The position numbers and the translations under genes were made by a program. Under the pieces are notes generated by a model, which made no database searches, was not told the DNA's origin, and worked only from the letters and a program-made list of their open reading frames with translations. From CAWCGU01 sp963838095 (GTDB lineage: Bacteria; Actinomycetota; Thermoleophilia; Solirubrobacterales; 70-9), in NCBI GenBank assembly GCA_963838095.1, contig CAWIPO010000008.1, positions 1 through 64,000 on the forward strand: 64,000 nucleotides of DNA. The letters are read 5' to 3'. Shown here piece by piece: positions 35,317 through 43,912 of the stretch (positions are counted from its first letter, which is position 1; the number at the start of each line of letters is the position of its first letter).

Positions 35317-36717
35317 GTGCAAGCCGGCCGGGGCGCCGGGCAGGGGCGGGCGTCAACGCGATATGGAAATTCCCGCCCATGCAGAGACGCCGAAGAAGTA
35401 ACCAAGTTCGTCGCCGACAACGACGTCCGCTTCATCCGGCTGTGGTTCACCGACGTGCTCGGGCAGCTGAAGAGCTTCTCGATCAACGCCCAGGAGCTGG
35501 AGGACGCGTTCGAGGGCGGGATGGGGTTCGACGGCTCCTCGATCACCGGCTTCAACCCGATCGAGGAATCGGACATGATCGCGATGCCCGACCCGTCCAC
35601 GTTCGCGATCCTGCCCTGGCGCAGCGCCGAGAAGGCGACCGGGCGCATGTTCTGCGACGTCCAGGTGCCGGGCGGCGAGCCCTACGAGGGCGACCCGCGC
35701 TGGATCCTGCGGCGGGCGCTGAAGCGCGCCGAGGAGCTCGGCTTCGACGCCTACAACATCGGCCCGGAGCTGGAGTACTTCTACTTCCGCGACGCGCGGC
35801 CCGAGGACGGCGCGCCCGAGGTCCTCGACGAGGGCGGCTACTTCGACCTGACGACGCTCGACGCCGGCTCCGACGTCCGCCGCGAGACGATCCTCGCGCT
35901 CGAGCAGCTCGGGATCCACGTCGAGTACGCACACCACGAGGTCGGCCCCTCCCAGCACGAGGTGGACATGCGCTACAAGGAAGCGCTCGCGATGTCCGAC
36001 GACTGCATGACCTACCGGATCACGGTCAAGGAGTACGCGATGAAGTTCGGCTGGCACGCGACGTTCATGCCGAAGCCGCTGTTCGGCGAGAACGGCAGCG
36101 GCATGCACGTGCACCAGTCGCTGATGAAGGAGGGAAGGAACGCCTTCTTCGACCCCGACGACCAGTTCTACCTCTCGCCGACCGCGAAGGCGTTCATCGC
36201 CGGCCAGCTCAAGCACGCGCGCGAGATCGCGCCCCTGTTCGCGCAGTGGGTGAACTCCTACAAGCGCCTGGTGCCGGGCTTCGAGGCGCCGGTCTACCTC
36301 GCCTGGTCGCGGCGCAACCGCTCGGCGCTGATCCGGGTGCCGCTCTATCACCCCGGCAAGGAGGGGGCGACCCGCGCCGAGCTGCGCTGCCCCGACCCCG
36401 CATGCAACCCCTACCTGTGCTTCGCGGGGATGCTGCACGCCGGGCTGGAGGGGATCGAGAACGGCTACGAGATCCCCGAGCCGATGGAGCAGAACCTCTA
36501 CCACCTCACCCCCGAGGAGCGAGCCCAGCGCGGGATCGAGCAGCTCCCCGAGACGCTGGGCGAGGCGATCGAGATCGCCGCCGAGTCAGAGCTGGTGCTG
36601 CGAATCCTCGGCGAGCACACCTTCAAGCGCTTCATCGAGGTGAAGCGCCAGGAGTGGGAGGAGTACCGGGTCCAGGTGACCCCGTGGGAGATCGAGCGCT
36701 TCTTGCCGGTGCTCTGA
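35317..36717 (+). CDS. glnA: Type I glutamine synthetase
   Basis: Makes glutamine from glutamate, ammonia and ATP. Motifs: GGMGFDGSSITGF, the ATP/metal region NIGPELEYFYF, HHEVGPSQHEVD, KPLFGENGSGMHVHQSL, NSYKRLVPGFEAPVYLAWSRRNRSALIRVP, and EPMEQNLYHLTPEERAQRGI, where the Tyr matches the adenylylation-loop position. About 445 residues from EEVTKFVADN, the usual compact GSI length. The start is unclear: GTG 35317 adds an unlikely N-terminus, and ATG 35379 is out of frame by one base, so a small indel at the 5' end is probable. Being a core enzyme with a damaged start argues for sequence error. Confidence 0.93.
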   Translation: MQAGRGAGQGRASTRYGNSRPCRDAEEVTKFVADNDVRFIRLWFTDVLGQLKSFSINAQELEDAFEGGMGFDGSSITGFNPIEESDMIAMPDPSTFAILPWRSAEKATGRMFCDVQVPGGEPYEGDPRWILRRALKRAEELGFDAYNIGPELEYFYFRDARPEDGAPEVLDEGGYFDLTTLDAGSDVRRETILALEQLGIHVEYAHHEVGPSQHEVDMRYKEALAMSDDCMTYRITVKEYAMKFGWHATFMPKPLFGENGSGMHVHQSLMKEGRNAFFDPDDQFYLSPTAKAFIAGQLKHAREIAPLFAQWVNSYKRLVPGFEAPVYLAWSRRNRSALIRVPLYHPGKEGATRAELRCPDPACNPYLCFAGMLHAGLEGIENGYEIPEPMEQNLYHLTPEERAQRGIEQLPETLGEAIEIAAESELVLRILGEHTFKRFIEVKRQEWEEYRVQVTPWEIERFLPVL

Positions 36718-36757
36718 GCCTGAACGCCCTCGGGCCTGCTAAGCTGGACTAAGCTAG

Positions 36758-37000
36758 ATGGCCGAACAGGTCAACATGCACGAGGCGAAGACGCAGCTCT
36801 CTCGCCTCGCCGAGCGCGCCTCGCAGGGGGAGGAGATCGTGATCGCGCGCAACGGAAAGCCGCTTGCGAAGCTCGGCCCGGTGACTGAGGAGCCCAAGGG
36901 GGTCATCTTCGGGCTGGCGAAGGGCCAGATCTGGGTGTCGGAGGACTTCGACGAAGAGGACCCGGAGATCAACAGGATGTTCTACGGAGAAGAGGACTGA
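36758..37000 (+). CDS. Phd/YefM-type antitoxin
   Basis: 80 residues: EQVNMHEAKTQLSRLAERASQGEEIVIARNGKPLAKLGPV is the Phd/YefM DNA-binding fold, and the acidic tail (SEDFDEEDPEINRMFYGEED) should bind the toxin. Two copies of CTAAGCT spaced ten bases apart (36739 and 36749) lie just before the ATG and include possible -10 boxes, so the message may be leaderless and self-repressed there. Coupled to the VapC-like gene. Confidence 0.87.
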   Translation: MAEQVNMHEAKTQLSRLAERASQGEEIVIARNGKPLAKLGPVTEEPKGVIFGLAKGQIWVSEDFDEEDPEINRMFYGEED

Positions 37001-37377
37001 GCTTTCTTCTCGATACCCACGTCGTGATCTGGGTGCTGGAAGGGCGGGCGATCAATTCTGCTGTCAGCGACGCGATAGCCGGGCCGGCTCAGGCCGTGGT
37101 CAGCGCCGCCACCGTGTGGGAGATCGCGATCAAGCGAAGGCTCGGCAAGCTGCGTGGCCTGGACGATCCGATCGGTCTCGTCGATGACTCCAGGATGGAG
37201 CGCCTGCCGATTACATTCGAACATGCCGAGCGCGCCGGCACCCTCCCCCTTCATCACCGCGACCCCTTCGACCGCATGCTGGTGGCGCAGGCACAGCTCG
37301 AGGGCCTGACCTTGATCACGACCGATCGCAAGATGCACCTCTACGAAGTCCCAATCCTCGATGCCCAAACCGCCTAA
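36997..37377 (+). CDS. VapC-type PIN toxin with apparent CTG start
   Basis: 126 residues. The first catalytic Asp is in LSFLLDTHVVIWVLEG, so translation must begin before GTG 37024. The only upstream candidate is CTG at 36997, overlapping the antitoxin stop as CTGA in place of the usual ATGA. VSAATVWEIAIKRRLGKL supplies the Glu, and HHRDPFDRMLVAQAQLEGLTLITTDRKM the last acidic residues. A full PIN nuclease of the Phd-linked subtype. CTG may be a genuine rare start that lowers toxin output, or a base error. Confidence 0.82.
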   Translation: MSFLLDTHVVIWVLEGRAINSAVSDAIAGPAQAVVSAATVWEIAIKRRLGKLRGLDDPIGLVDDSRMERLPITFEHAERAGTLPLHHRDPFDRMLVAQAQLEGLTLITTDRKMHLYEVPILDAQTA

Positions 37378-37861
37378 GGTCCTCGGGCCTAACGACGGGA
37401 AGGCCGGGCAGCTCGGTTCGATCGGGGTTCGGTTCATGATCGACGGCGCGGAGTCCGGGGGCGGCTTCTCGCTGGTGGAGCACCCGATGCCACCCAAGAA
37501 GCTGGCGGCGCCGCTGCACCGTCACAGCCGTGAGGACGAGTACAGCTACGTGCTCGAGGGACGGGTCGGAGCGCTGCTCGGCGACGAGGTCGTCTACGGC
37601 GAGCCGGGCGACCTGATCTTCAAGCCGCGGGGGCAGTGGCACACGTTCTGGAACGCCGGGGACACTCCCGCGCGGATCCTGGAGGTCATCTCCCCGGCGG
37701 GATTCGAGGGCTACTTCGAGCAGATGGTCGAGCTGCTCGCCCCCGGTGGTCCGCCCGATCCGGCCGCGGTTGCGCCGATCGCCGAGCGCTTCGGGCTCGA
37801 GCTCGACTTCGAAAGCGTGCCGCGTCTGCTGGAGGAGTACGGGCTCAGCATCGGACCGTAG
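37361..37861 (+). CDS. Cupin-domain protein
   Basis: 166 residues. One cupin barrel with LHRHSREDEYSYVLEGRVGALLG (two His and a Glu as metal ligands) and GDLIFKPRGQWHTFWNAGDTPARILEVISP (second motif with His). A helical C-terminus (GYFEQMVELLAPGG...FESVPRLLEEYGLS) resembles small-molecule-binding or dioxygenase-like cupins. The 5' end overlaps the VapC gene by 17 bases, so they may share a message. Substrate unknown. Confidence 0.82.
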   Translation: MPKPPKVLGPNDGKAGQLGSIGVRFMIDGAESGGGFSLVEHPMPPKKLAAPLHRHSREDEYSYVLEGRVGALLGDEVVYGEPGDLIFKPRGQWHTFWNAGDTPARILEVISPAGFEGYFEQMVELLAPGGPPDPAAVAPIAERFGLELDFESVPRLLEEYGLSIGP

Positions 37862-37863
37862 GA

Positions 37864-38000
37864 CCTATCGCGATAGGAGGGACAAGGGGGGTTAACCGGT
37901 AGTTGTGAAAAGCTCCCGGTGGGTACCGATGTAACGGCTGGTCCCCCGGGGGGACCATTACCCACCCGGGTGGCTGCGGGCGACCCGAAATCCAACGTCA
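37864..38000 (+). other. Structured leader upstream of six-Cys secreted protein gene
   Basis: Contains the perfect palindrome CCTATCGCGATAGG (37864-37877), an outer pairing GGTGGGTA (from about 37918) with TACCCACC (to about 37967), and inside it TGGTCCCCC (37939-37947) against GGGGGACCA (37949-37957). AAAAGGAG (from about 37999) follows, ahead of TTG 38013. This could be a structured 5' leader or a promoter with an operator; no known riboswitch class is matched. Confidence 0.4.
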
Positions 38001-38012
38001 AAAGGAGCTACT

Positions 38013-38348
38013 TTGAAGAAGGCAATTGTGGTCTCTGCGGTGGCCGCGCTGTCGCTGTCCGTGTGGGCGGCGCCGGGGGCGAGCGGGCACACCCTGCAGA
38101 TCAAGGAGTCTCGAAACGCGACGTTCAACGTCGCCGAGGCGCAGTGCAACAGGATCAACACCTGCGACCGCTACGGGGCGGGCAACTGTCGTGTGCGAAA
38201 CCAGCACAAGGTGGTCTGCGGCGGGTTCATCGAAGGGCAGAACGCGCGGGGCCCGTACCGCTGCACGTTCCCGGTCACCGTTTCGATCCAGAACGGCAGC
38301 AACCAGCGGTTCGTGAACCCCGGCCAGGTTCGGTGTCACAACACCTAG
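38013..38348 (+). CDS. Small secreted six-cysteine protein (copy 1)
   Basis: 111 residues from TTG 38013, set by the AAAAGGAG before it. Signal peptide KKAIVVSAVAALSLSVWAAPGASG. The mature part, IKESRNATFNVAEAQCNRINTC..., has six cysteines spaced C-x5-C-x7-C-x9-C-x14-C-x23-C. The gene at 39,811 encodes a paralogue with nearly the same spacing and shared segments (E-x-RNA-x-FNV, GPY-x-C, QRF). Not a family I recognise; probably disulfide-bonded outside the cell. A strong terminator hairpin follows. Confidence 0.72.
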   Translation: MKKAIVVSAVAALSLSVWAAPGASGHTLQIKESRNATFNVAEAQCNRINTCDRYGAGNCRVRNQHKVVCGGFIEGQNARGPYRCTFPVTVSIQNGSNQRFVNPGQVRCHNT

Positions 38349-38371
38349 GGCGAATCGAAAAGTCTGGCTCA

Positions 38372-38400
38372 CGGAAGGCGGGCTCTATGCCCGCCTTCCG
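38372..38400. terminator. Bidirectional intrinsic terminator
   Basis: CGGAAGGCGGGC, loop TCTAT, GCCCGCCTTCCG: a perfect 12-bp stem between the convergent six-Cys gene (ends 38348) and pdxH (ends 38405). The T-tract is weak, as is common in actinobacteria. Confidence 0.75.
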
Positions 38401-38404
38401 CTTG

Positions 38405-39025
38405 TTAGGGCGCGAGGCGCTGGATCTGCCAACCGTCCGCTGATGGCGTGTAGCGGAAGCGGTCGTGCAGGCGGCCGACCTGGCCCTGCCAGAACTCGAT
38501 CGACGCCGGGCGCAGCAGGTAGCCGCCCCAGTCCTCTGGGCGGGGGACGTCGGCGCCGTCGAAGCGCTCGCTGACCTCGCCAAGCGCCGCGTCCAGCTCG
38601 GCGCGGGAGGCGAGCGGCTGGCTTTGCTCCGAGGCCCAGGCCCCGAGCTGGGCCTCGCGCGGGCGGGTGGCGAAGTAGGCGTCCGACTCGGCGGCGGCCA
38701 GCCGCTCGACGGTCCCGCGGACTCGAACCTGCCGGTCCAGCTCCCGCCAGTAGACGACGAGCGCGGCGCGTGGGTCGGCGCCGAGCTGGCGGCCCTTCGC
38801 CGATTCATATCCGGTGAAGAAGCGAAACCCGGAGGCGTCGACACCCTTCAGCAACACCATTCGGGCATCGGGAGCGCCGTCGTCGCCGATCGTCGCCAGC
38901 GTCATCGCCTCGGCGAGCGGGACCTCCGCGCTCGCGGCCGAGAACCAGGCCCGGAACTGCTCGAACGGGTCGGCCAGCAACTGCGAGCGATGGAGCGGAG
39001 GCAGGTCGGGCCGTCGCGGCGACAT
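38405..39025 (-). CDS. pdxH: Pyridoxamine 5'-phosphate oxidase
   Basis: Oxidises pyridoxamine/pyridoxine phosphate to pyridoxal phosphate with FMN. 206 residues. FMN-site motifs ARMVLLKGVDASGFRFFTGYESAKGRQL and ALVVYWRELDRQVRVRGTVERL, then SDAYFATRPREAQLGAWASEQSQPL, and the C-terminal PEDWGGYLLRPASIEFWQG...LHDRFRYTP are all diagnostic. Full length and intact. It serves PLP enzymes such as the HemL-like aminomutase in this window. Confidence 0.95.
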   Translation of the reverse strand: MSPRRPDLPPLHRSQLLADPFEQFRAWFSAASAEVPLAEAMTLATIGDDGAPDARMVLLKGVDASGFRFFTGYESAKGRQLGADPRAALVVYWRELDRQVRVRGTVERLAAAESDAYFATRPREAQLGAWASEQSQPLASRAELDAALGEVSERFDGADVPRPEDWGGYLLRPASIEFWQGQVGRLHDRFRYTPSADGWQIQRLAP

Positions 39026-39045
39026 CTCCGCGATGCTACGGATCG

Positions 39046-39717
39046 ATGCCGACCCTGCATGTGCTGAAGGTGTTCGTCGGCCCCGGCGGCGCCGGTGGAA
39101 ACCCCCTTGGGGTCTTCCTCGACGGGGCGGAGGTGCCCGAGGAGAGCCGGCAGAGGGTCGCCAACGAGCTCGGCTACTCCGAGACCGTCTTCGTCGACGA
39201 CCGCGACAGCGCCCAGCTACGCATCTTCACCCCGACCGCCGAGATCCCGTTCGCCGGGCATCCCACCGTAGGCAGCGCGTGGCTGCTCGCGAGGGAGGGA
39301 CCTGCTCCGACGAGCCTTCGCACCCCGGCCGGAGAGCTCGGCGTCCGGCGGGAGGGAGAGCTGACGTTCGTCTCAGCGAGGCCGGAGTGGTCGCCGCCGT
39401 TCGATTACGTGCAGCTCGACTCGCCCGCCGCGATCGACGCGCTGACTCCGACCAGCAGTGGCGAGACCTATTTCTGGGCCTGGATCGACGAGGCGGCCGG
39501 GACCGTGCGCTCGCGTGGCTTCTACCCGGAGCACTCGATCGAGGAGGACGAGGCAACCGGGTCCGCGGCGCTTGCGCTCAGCGCCCGGCTCGGGCGCGAG
39601 CTCGAGGTGCACCAGGGAACGGGCTCGCTGCTGCACACGGTTCTGCTCGAGAACGGCCTGGTCGAAGTCGGCGGTCGCACGGAGCTGGTGGAGCGTCGTG
39701 AGTTCGGGCTCGGGTAG
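39046..39717 (+). CDS. PhzF-family isomerase-like protein
   Basis: 223 residues: the N-terminal half has GGNPLGVFLDG and ELGYSETVFV with the catalytic-type Glu (residue 46), then IFTPTAEIPFAGHPTVGSAW; the C-terminal half has HSIEEDEATGSAALALSA. These are the PhzF/diaminopimelate-epimerase-fold motifs. It is shorter than usual (about 260-300). Divergent from pdxH with about 20 bases between starts. The reaction is unknown for most family members. Confidence 0.87.
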   Translation: MPTLHVLKVFVGPGGAGGNPLGVFLDGAEVPEESRQRVANELGYSETVFVDDRDSAQLRIFTPTAEIPFAGHPTVGSAWLLAREGPAPTSLRTPAGELGVRREGELTFVSARPEWSPPFDYVQLDSPAAIDALTPTSSGETYFWAWIDEAAGTVRSRGFYPEHSIEEDEATGSAALALSARLGRELEVHQGTGSLLHTVLLENGLVEVGGRTELVERREFGLG

Positions 39718-39810
39718 CGCAACTCGGCAAGTTTGCGGCTGTTTGTTGTTCCAGAGGCGCACGCGCTAGGTTTGCGCGCCTCGACAGCGAATCAGCGTGA
39801 AGCGAGCGAG

Positions 39811-40179
39811 ATGAGAACGAAGAGAACAAGCAGAGCGGCGGTCGTCGGCACCGTGGTCGCCGTCGTCGCGCTCGTGCTTGCAGCCACCGCGGCGGCCAAC
39901 TTCCTGACCACGAAGGAAGCGCGCAACGCGGCCTTCAACGTGATGCGCGAGGAGTGCGAAAAGGTGCCGACCTGCCAGGGCGCTGCCGCCGGCCCCTGCG
40001 TGCGGATCAGCGACCGAAAGGTGCGCTGCCAGGGTCACTTCTACGGGAGCAACAACCGCACGGGCCCGTATGACTGCCACCGCCAGGTGAGCATCCGTAT
40101 CTACCCCGACAGCGACCAGCGCTTCTACAAGACCACCGAGCGGCGCTGCACCGAGAACGAGGACCACCCGGTCGAGTAG
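39811..40179 (+). CDS. Small secreted six-cysteine protein (copy 2)
   Basis: 122 residues from ATG 39811. Signal or anchor segment AAVVGTVVAVVALVLAATAAANF, then TTKEARNAAFNVMREECEKVPTC... with six cysteines spaced C-x5-C-x7-C-x9-C-x15-C-x23-C, almost the same as copy 1 at 38,013. The C-terminus is more acidic. Two paralogues 1.5 kb apart, separated by unrelated genes, suggest an old local duplication of a conserved extracellular fold. Function unknown. Confidence 0.72.
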   Translation: MRTKRTSRAAVVGTVVAVVALVLAATAAANFLTTKEARNAAFNVMREECEKVPTCQGAAAGPCVRISDRKVRCQGHFYGSNNRTGPYDCHRQVSIRIYPDSDQRFYKTTERRCTENEDHPVE

Positions 40180-40194
40180 GCCGGGCTCGCGTCG

Positions 40195-40923
40195 TCAATC
40201 CAGCGTCGTCAGCAGGAACGCGATCGCGAAGCCGAGCACCGTCACAAGCCCGGCGACGCGGCCGCCGTGCTTGAAGGCCTCGGGCATCATCGCGTCGGCG
40301 AGCACCATCAGCACGGCGCCGCCGGCGAACGCGTTGATGAAGCCGACAGTCGAGTCCGGGGCGCCCTCGAGCAGCCCGTAGCCGGCGGCGGCGGAGATGC
40401 CGCAGACGATCGTCACCGCGGCCCACACCGCGAGCACCCAGCGCGCCGAATGGCCGGCCATTCGCAGGCCGGTGGCCGAGGAGAGAGCCTCCGGCAGGTT
40501 GGAGAGGAACACCGCGGCGACAACGGCGATCCCGATCCCCTCGCCGGAGAGCAGCGTGATTCCGATCACCGCCGATTCCGGGATTCCGTCGAGAACCGCG
40601 CCCAGGAGAAGCGCGGAGGCCGAGCCCTCGGATTGCTCGCCCATCGGGCTCATGCGGTTGCCGCCCCCGCGACGCTGGATCAGGGAGTCGCCGGCGAAGA
40701 ACGTCAGCGCTCCAGCGGCGAGTCCGAGGGCGACGGTGTCGGCGCCGCCGAGCGCGAACGCGTCCTCGGTGAGCTCGAAGGTGACGGCGCTGATCAGGGT
40801 GCCTGCGCCGAAGGCGAGCACCAAGCTGATCACGTGAGCGGAAAGCCGAAACGCGAGCCCGATCGCAGCGCCGATCAGTAGCGATGAGCCGGCGATCAAG
40901 CCCCAGCCTGCGGCCTCGAGCAT
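40195..40923 (-). CDS. ZIP-family metal transporter
   Basis: 242 residues, about eight membrane spans. The metal path motifs LDGIPESAVIGITLL and FLSNLPEALSSATGL are those of ZIP proteins of the bacterial ZupT-like group. LAFGAGTLISAVTFELTEDAF marks span 2. A cytoplasmic loop (IQRRGGGNRMSPMGEQSEG) lies between spans 3 and 4. It presumably imports zinc or other divalent cations. Intact. Confidence 0.9.
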   Translation of the reverse strand: MLEAAGWGLIAGSSLLIGAAIGLAFRLSAHVISLVLAFGAGTLISAVTFELTEDAFALGGADTVALGLAAGALTFFAGDSLIQRRGGGNRMSPMGEQSEGSASALLLGAVLDGIPESAVIGITLLSGEGIGIAVVAAVFLSNLPEALSSATGLRMAGHSARWVLAVWAAVTIVCGISAAAGYGLLEGAPDSTVGFINAFAGGAVLMVLADAMMPEAFKHGGRVAGLVTVLGFAIAFLLTTLD

Positions 40924-40970
40924 GGTCGGCCAACCCTAACCCGAGCCGGCGGACGCGGATGCCGGGGCGG

Positions 40971-41492
40971 CTAGCCGCCCGAACGACGTAGCCGGCCGGC
41001 GAGAGCCGTCTTCGCGTTGAACGCGGCGGCCATCGCCTCGCTCGGCAGCCGAGCCGGGCAGGGGAAGCGCGCCAACCTGGCGCGCGAACTCCATCCCGTT
41101 GGTGTAGGCGTGGTTGGAGATGATCTTGCCGTCGCGTACGGTCAGCAGGTCGCAGCCCTCGAGCTCGATGCGGCGGCCGTTCGGCGCCAGGCCTTCAACC
41201 TTCCCGTGCCGTTGAAAGTTCCGCTCATCCGCCAGCGCACGGCCACCTGATCGCCCTCGGCGACGATCGTCGTCACCTCCAGCCGTGCGTCGGGCGCGGC
41301 GGCGAACAGGTTCCCGAACCACTCCCTGATGCCGTCGGGTGCGACGAGATCGTCGAAGCCGACGATGCGGTCGATGCAGCCGGGCTCCCAGTATTCGCCG
41401 GCGCGCTGCACGTCTTGGTCGGTGATTGCCGCGAAGTAGCCGCTGACGACCTCGCGGGCGGTCTCTGTCTCCGTCGCACCCATCGCGCTCAC
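40971..41492 (-). CDS. SnoaL-like/ester cyclase family protein, frameshifted
   Basis: ATG 41492 or 41483. N-terminus TETAREVVSGYFAAITDQDVQRAGEYWEPGCIDRIVGFDDLVAPDGIREWFGNLFAAAPDARLEVTTIVAEGDQVAVRWRMSGTFNG, then a shift near 41,210 to EGLAPNGRRIELEGCDLLTVRDGKIISNHAYTNGMEFARQVGALP, and a last shift near 41,040 to AKTALAGRLRRSGG with stop 40971. Repaired length is about 170 residues, an NTF2-fold SnoaL-like protein. Function unknown. Confidence 0.75.
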
Positions 41493-41493
41493 C

Positions 41494-43495
41494 TTATCGC
41501 AGCGCGGCGCTCAGCTCTTCGGCGTCTGTGACGGGCCGCTGACAGGCGAAGCGCTCGCAGACGTAGGCGGCGGTGTGGCCGTCGACGGCGGTCCGTTCCA
41601 GCATCAGCTCCGGACGGTCGCTGCCCTCGGGGCCTCCGGCGAGGACGACTGTGGGGAGGTAGGTGCGGCGGACGACGGCCGCAAGTTCCGTCGAGCCCGT
41701 CGCTGTCGGCGGGCGCGACCAGCGCCACCTCCTTCACGGCCGAGAGGTGGAAGTTGAGCGCCTGGAGCAGATGCGCGAGCGCCTGCGGGTGGCGGTCGGC
41801 GACGCGGTGCAGCAGCCGCAGCACTCCGACCGCGCGATCCTCGTACTCGCGCTCGCCGGTCAGCGCCGCGAGCCGAAGAAGGCCGTAGGCGGCGGATGAG
41901 TTGCCCGAGGGGATCGGGTGGTCGTCGACGTCCTTGCGGCGCGCGATCAGCTCCTCGTGGTCGTGGGAGGTGGTGAAGAAGCCGCCGCGCTCGGGGTCGG
42001 CGAAGCGCTCGATCAACGCGTCGGCCGTCTCGCGCGCGGCGTCGAACCAGCGCACGTCGAAGCTCGCCTCGTACAGGGTCAGCAGCGCCTCGACGAGATA
42101 GGCGTGGTCCTCGAGGTAGGCGTTGAGCTTTGCCTCGCCGTCCTTGTAGGTCCGAAGCAGGCGGCGGTCGGCGTCGCGCATCCGGGTGAGGACGAACTTT
42201 GCGCACTCGGCCGCGGCGACGAGGAAGTCCTCGCGCCCGAGCGCCGCGCCGGCCTCGGCGAGCGCCGAGACCATCAGCGCGTTCCAAGCCGCCAGGCGCT
42301 TGTCGTCGAGACCGGGCCAGACGCGCCCCGAGCGGGCCTCATAAAGAGCGGCGCGAGCTTCCTCGAGCTTCGCCGGCTCGGCGGTGCCGGCGCCCCCGGG
42401 CAGGTGGAGGATGTTGCGGCCCTCGAAGTTGCCCTGCTCACTGACTCCGTAGTAGGTGAGCACCGCATCGATCTGCTCAGGCTCCAGCGCGGCGCCGGCG
42501 AGCACCTCCCGCATCTCGTCCGGCGTCCAGATATAGAAGCGGCCCTCCTCGCCCTCGGAGTCGGCGTCCAGCGCGGAGAAGAATCCTCCCTCCGGTCCGC
42601 GCATCTCGCGCAGCGCCCACTCCAGGGTGCGCTCGCAGACCGTGCGGTAGCGCTCGTGCCCGAGCACCTGCCAGCCGTGCAGGTACGCGCGGGCGATCAG
42701 GGCGTTGTCGTACAGCATCTTCTCGAAGTGGGGGACGAGCCAGACGGGGTCAACCGAGTAGCGGGCGAAGCCGCCGCCGATTTGGTCGTGGATGCCTCCC
42801 GCCGCCATCGCGTCCAGGGTCACCTCGACGACGTCGGTCTCCCCGCGCGCCAGCAGCAGCTCGAGCGCCGAAGCCGGCGGGAACTTCGGCGCGTCGCCGA
42901 AGCCGCCCTGGCTGATGTCGGCCTGAGCGCGAAGCGTGTCGACCGCGTTGCGCAGGGTTCGATCGGAGAGGGGGTCGTCGGAGGCCTCGAGCCGACCGAC
43001 CGCGCCGAGATGCTCGCGCAGGTGGGTGGCCGAGGCGGCGACCTGGTCACGGCGAGTCGCGAACGAAGCGGCGACGGCCTCCATCACCTGGCGGAAGCTC
43101 GGCATGCCCTGCCGGGGAACGGGCGGGAAGTAGGTGCCGGCGTAGAACGGCACGCCCTCCGGGTCGAGGAACGCGGTCAGCGGCCATCCTCCCTGGCCGG
43201 TCATCGACTGCACCGCCTCCATGTAGATCGCGTCGACGTCCGGGCGCTCCTCGCGATCCACCTTCACGCAGACGAAGTGCTCGTTCATGTATGCGGCGGT
43301 GCCGTCATCCTCGAAGGACTCGCGCTCCATCACGTGGCACCAGTGGCAGGCCGAGTAGCCGATCGAGAGCAGGATCGGGCGGTCCTCCGTACGCGCCCGC
43401 TCCAATGCCTCAGGGCCCCACGGGTACCACTCGACGGGGTTGTCCTTGTGCTGGAGCAGGTACGGGCTGGTCTCGGAAGCGAGGCGATTTGCCAT
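41494..43495 (-). CDS. DUF255 thioredoxin-domain protein (YyaL/spermatogenesis-associated 20-like), 3' frameshift
   Basis: About 668 residues from ATG 43495. N-terminal thioredoxin-like domain: NRLASETSPYLLQHKDNPVEWYPWG and SIGYSACHWCHVMERESFED with the C-x-x-C pair. The rest is an (alpha/alpha)6 barrel related to N-acylglucosamine epimerase folds: AGGIHDQIGGGFARYSVDPVWLVPHFEKMLYDNA, SALDADSEGEEGRFYIWT, DDKRLAAWNALM, FFTTSHDHEELIARRKD. A shift near 41,695 restores a tail ending FACQRPVTDAEELSAALR, stop 41494. The family is widespread but its function is unsettled. Confidence 0.88.
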
Positions 43496-43530
43496 CACAA
43501 CGAGGGTACCCGCGGGTGTACTGTCCGATC

Positions 43531-43912
43531 ATGCCCGCCGACCTCACAGTCGTGCTGAAGGACGAGCCGGGGCAGCTCGCGATCCTCGGCGCTGCGACCG
43601 GGCGCGCGGGGGTCAATATCCAGGGGATGTGCGCCTTCACCGGCGAGGGGCGGGGGATCATCCACCTGCTGTTCAACGACGACCAGGTTGCGGCGGCTCG
43701 CAAGGCGCTGGAGGACGCGGGGATGGGAGTCGCCGACCAGCGGGATGTGCTGGTGATCGACATCAACGACCGTCCCGGGACGCTCGGCGAGGCGGCGCGC
43801 CAGCTCGGCGACGCGAACGTCAACATCGAGCTCGCGTACACAACATTCGGCGGCGTGAAGCTGGTGATCGCCAGCGACGACCTGGACAGCGCCCGCGAAG
43901 CGCTCGCGCTAG
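43531..43912 (+). CDS. Tandem ACT-domain protein
   Basis: About 127 residues: ADLTVVLKDEPGQLAILGAATGRAGVNIQGMCAFTGEGRGIIHLLFND and then RDVLVIDINDRPGTLGEAARQLGDANVNIELAYTTFGGVKLVIASDDLDSAREAL, two ACT units that usually bind amino acids. No enzyme domain is attached, so it is a stand-alone sensor. The plus-strand frame runs on into the convergent aminomutase gene; a one-base shift near 43,905 would stop it at the CTAG (43909-43912) shared with that gene. The start ATG is close to the divergent DUF255 gene. Confidence 0.78.

Noticed and set aside
35353..36504. A 383-codon open frame on the minus strand
   Set aside because: Mirror of the glutamine synthetase gene; composition (Val/Leu/Glu/Arg/His repeats) is that of an antisense frame.
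39756..39785. Hairpin GAGGCGC/GCGCCTC before the second six-Cys gene as a counterpart of the first gene's leader
   Set aside because: Short arms and no sequence resemblance to the leader at 37,864; could be chance in GC-rich DNA.
41918..43558. A 546-codon plus-strand open frame
   Set aside because: Antisense to the DUF255 gene, whose motifs are clear; no domain in the plus frame.
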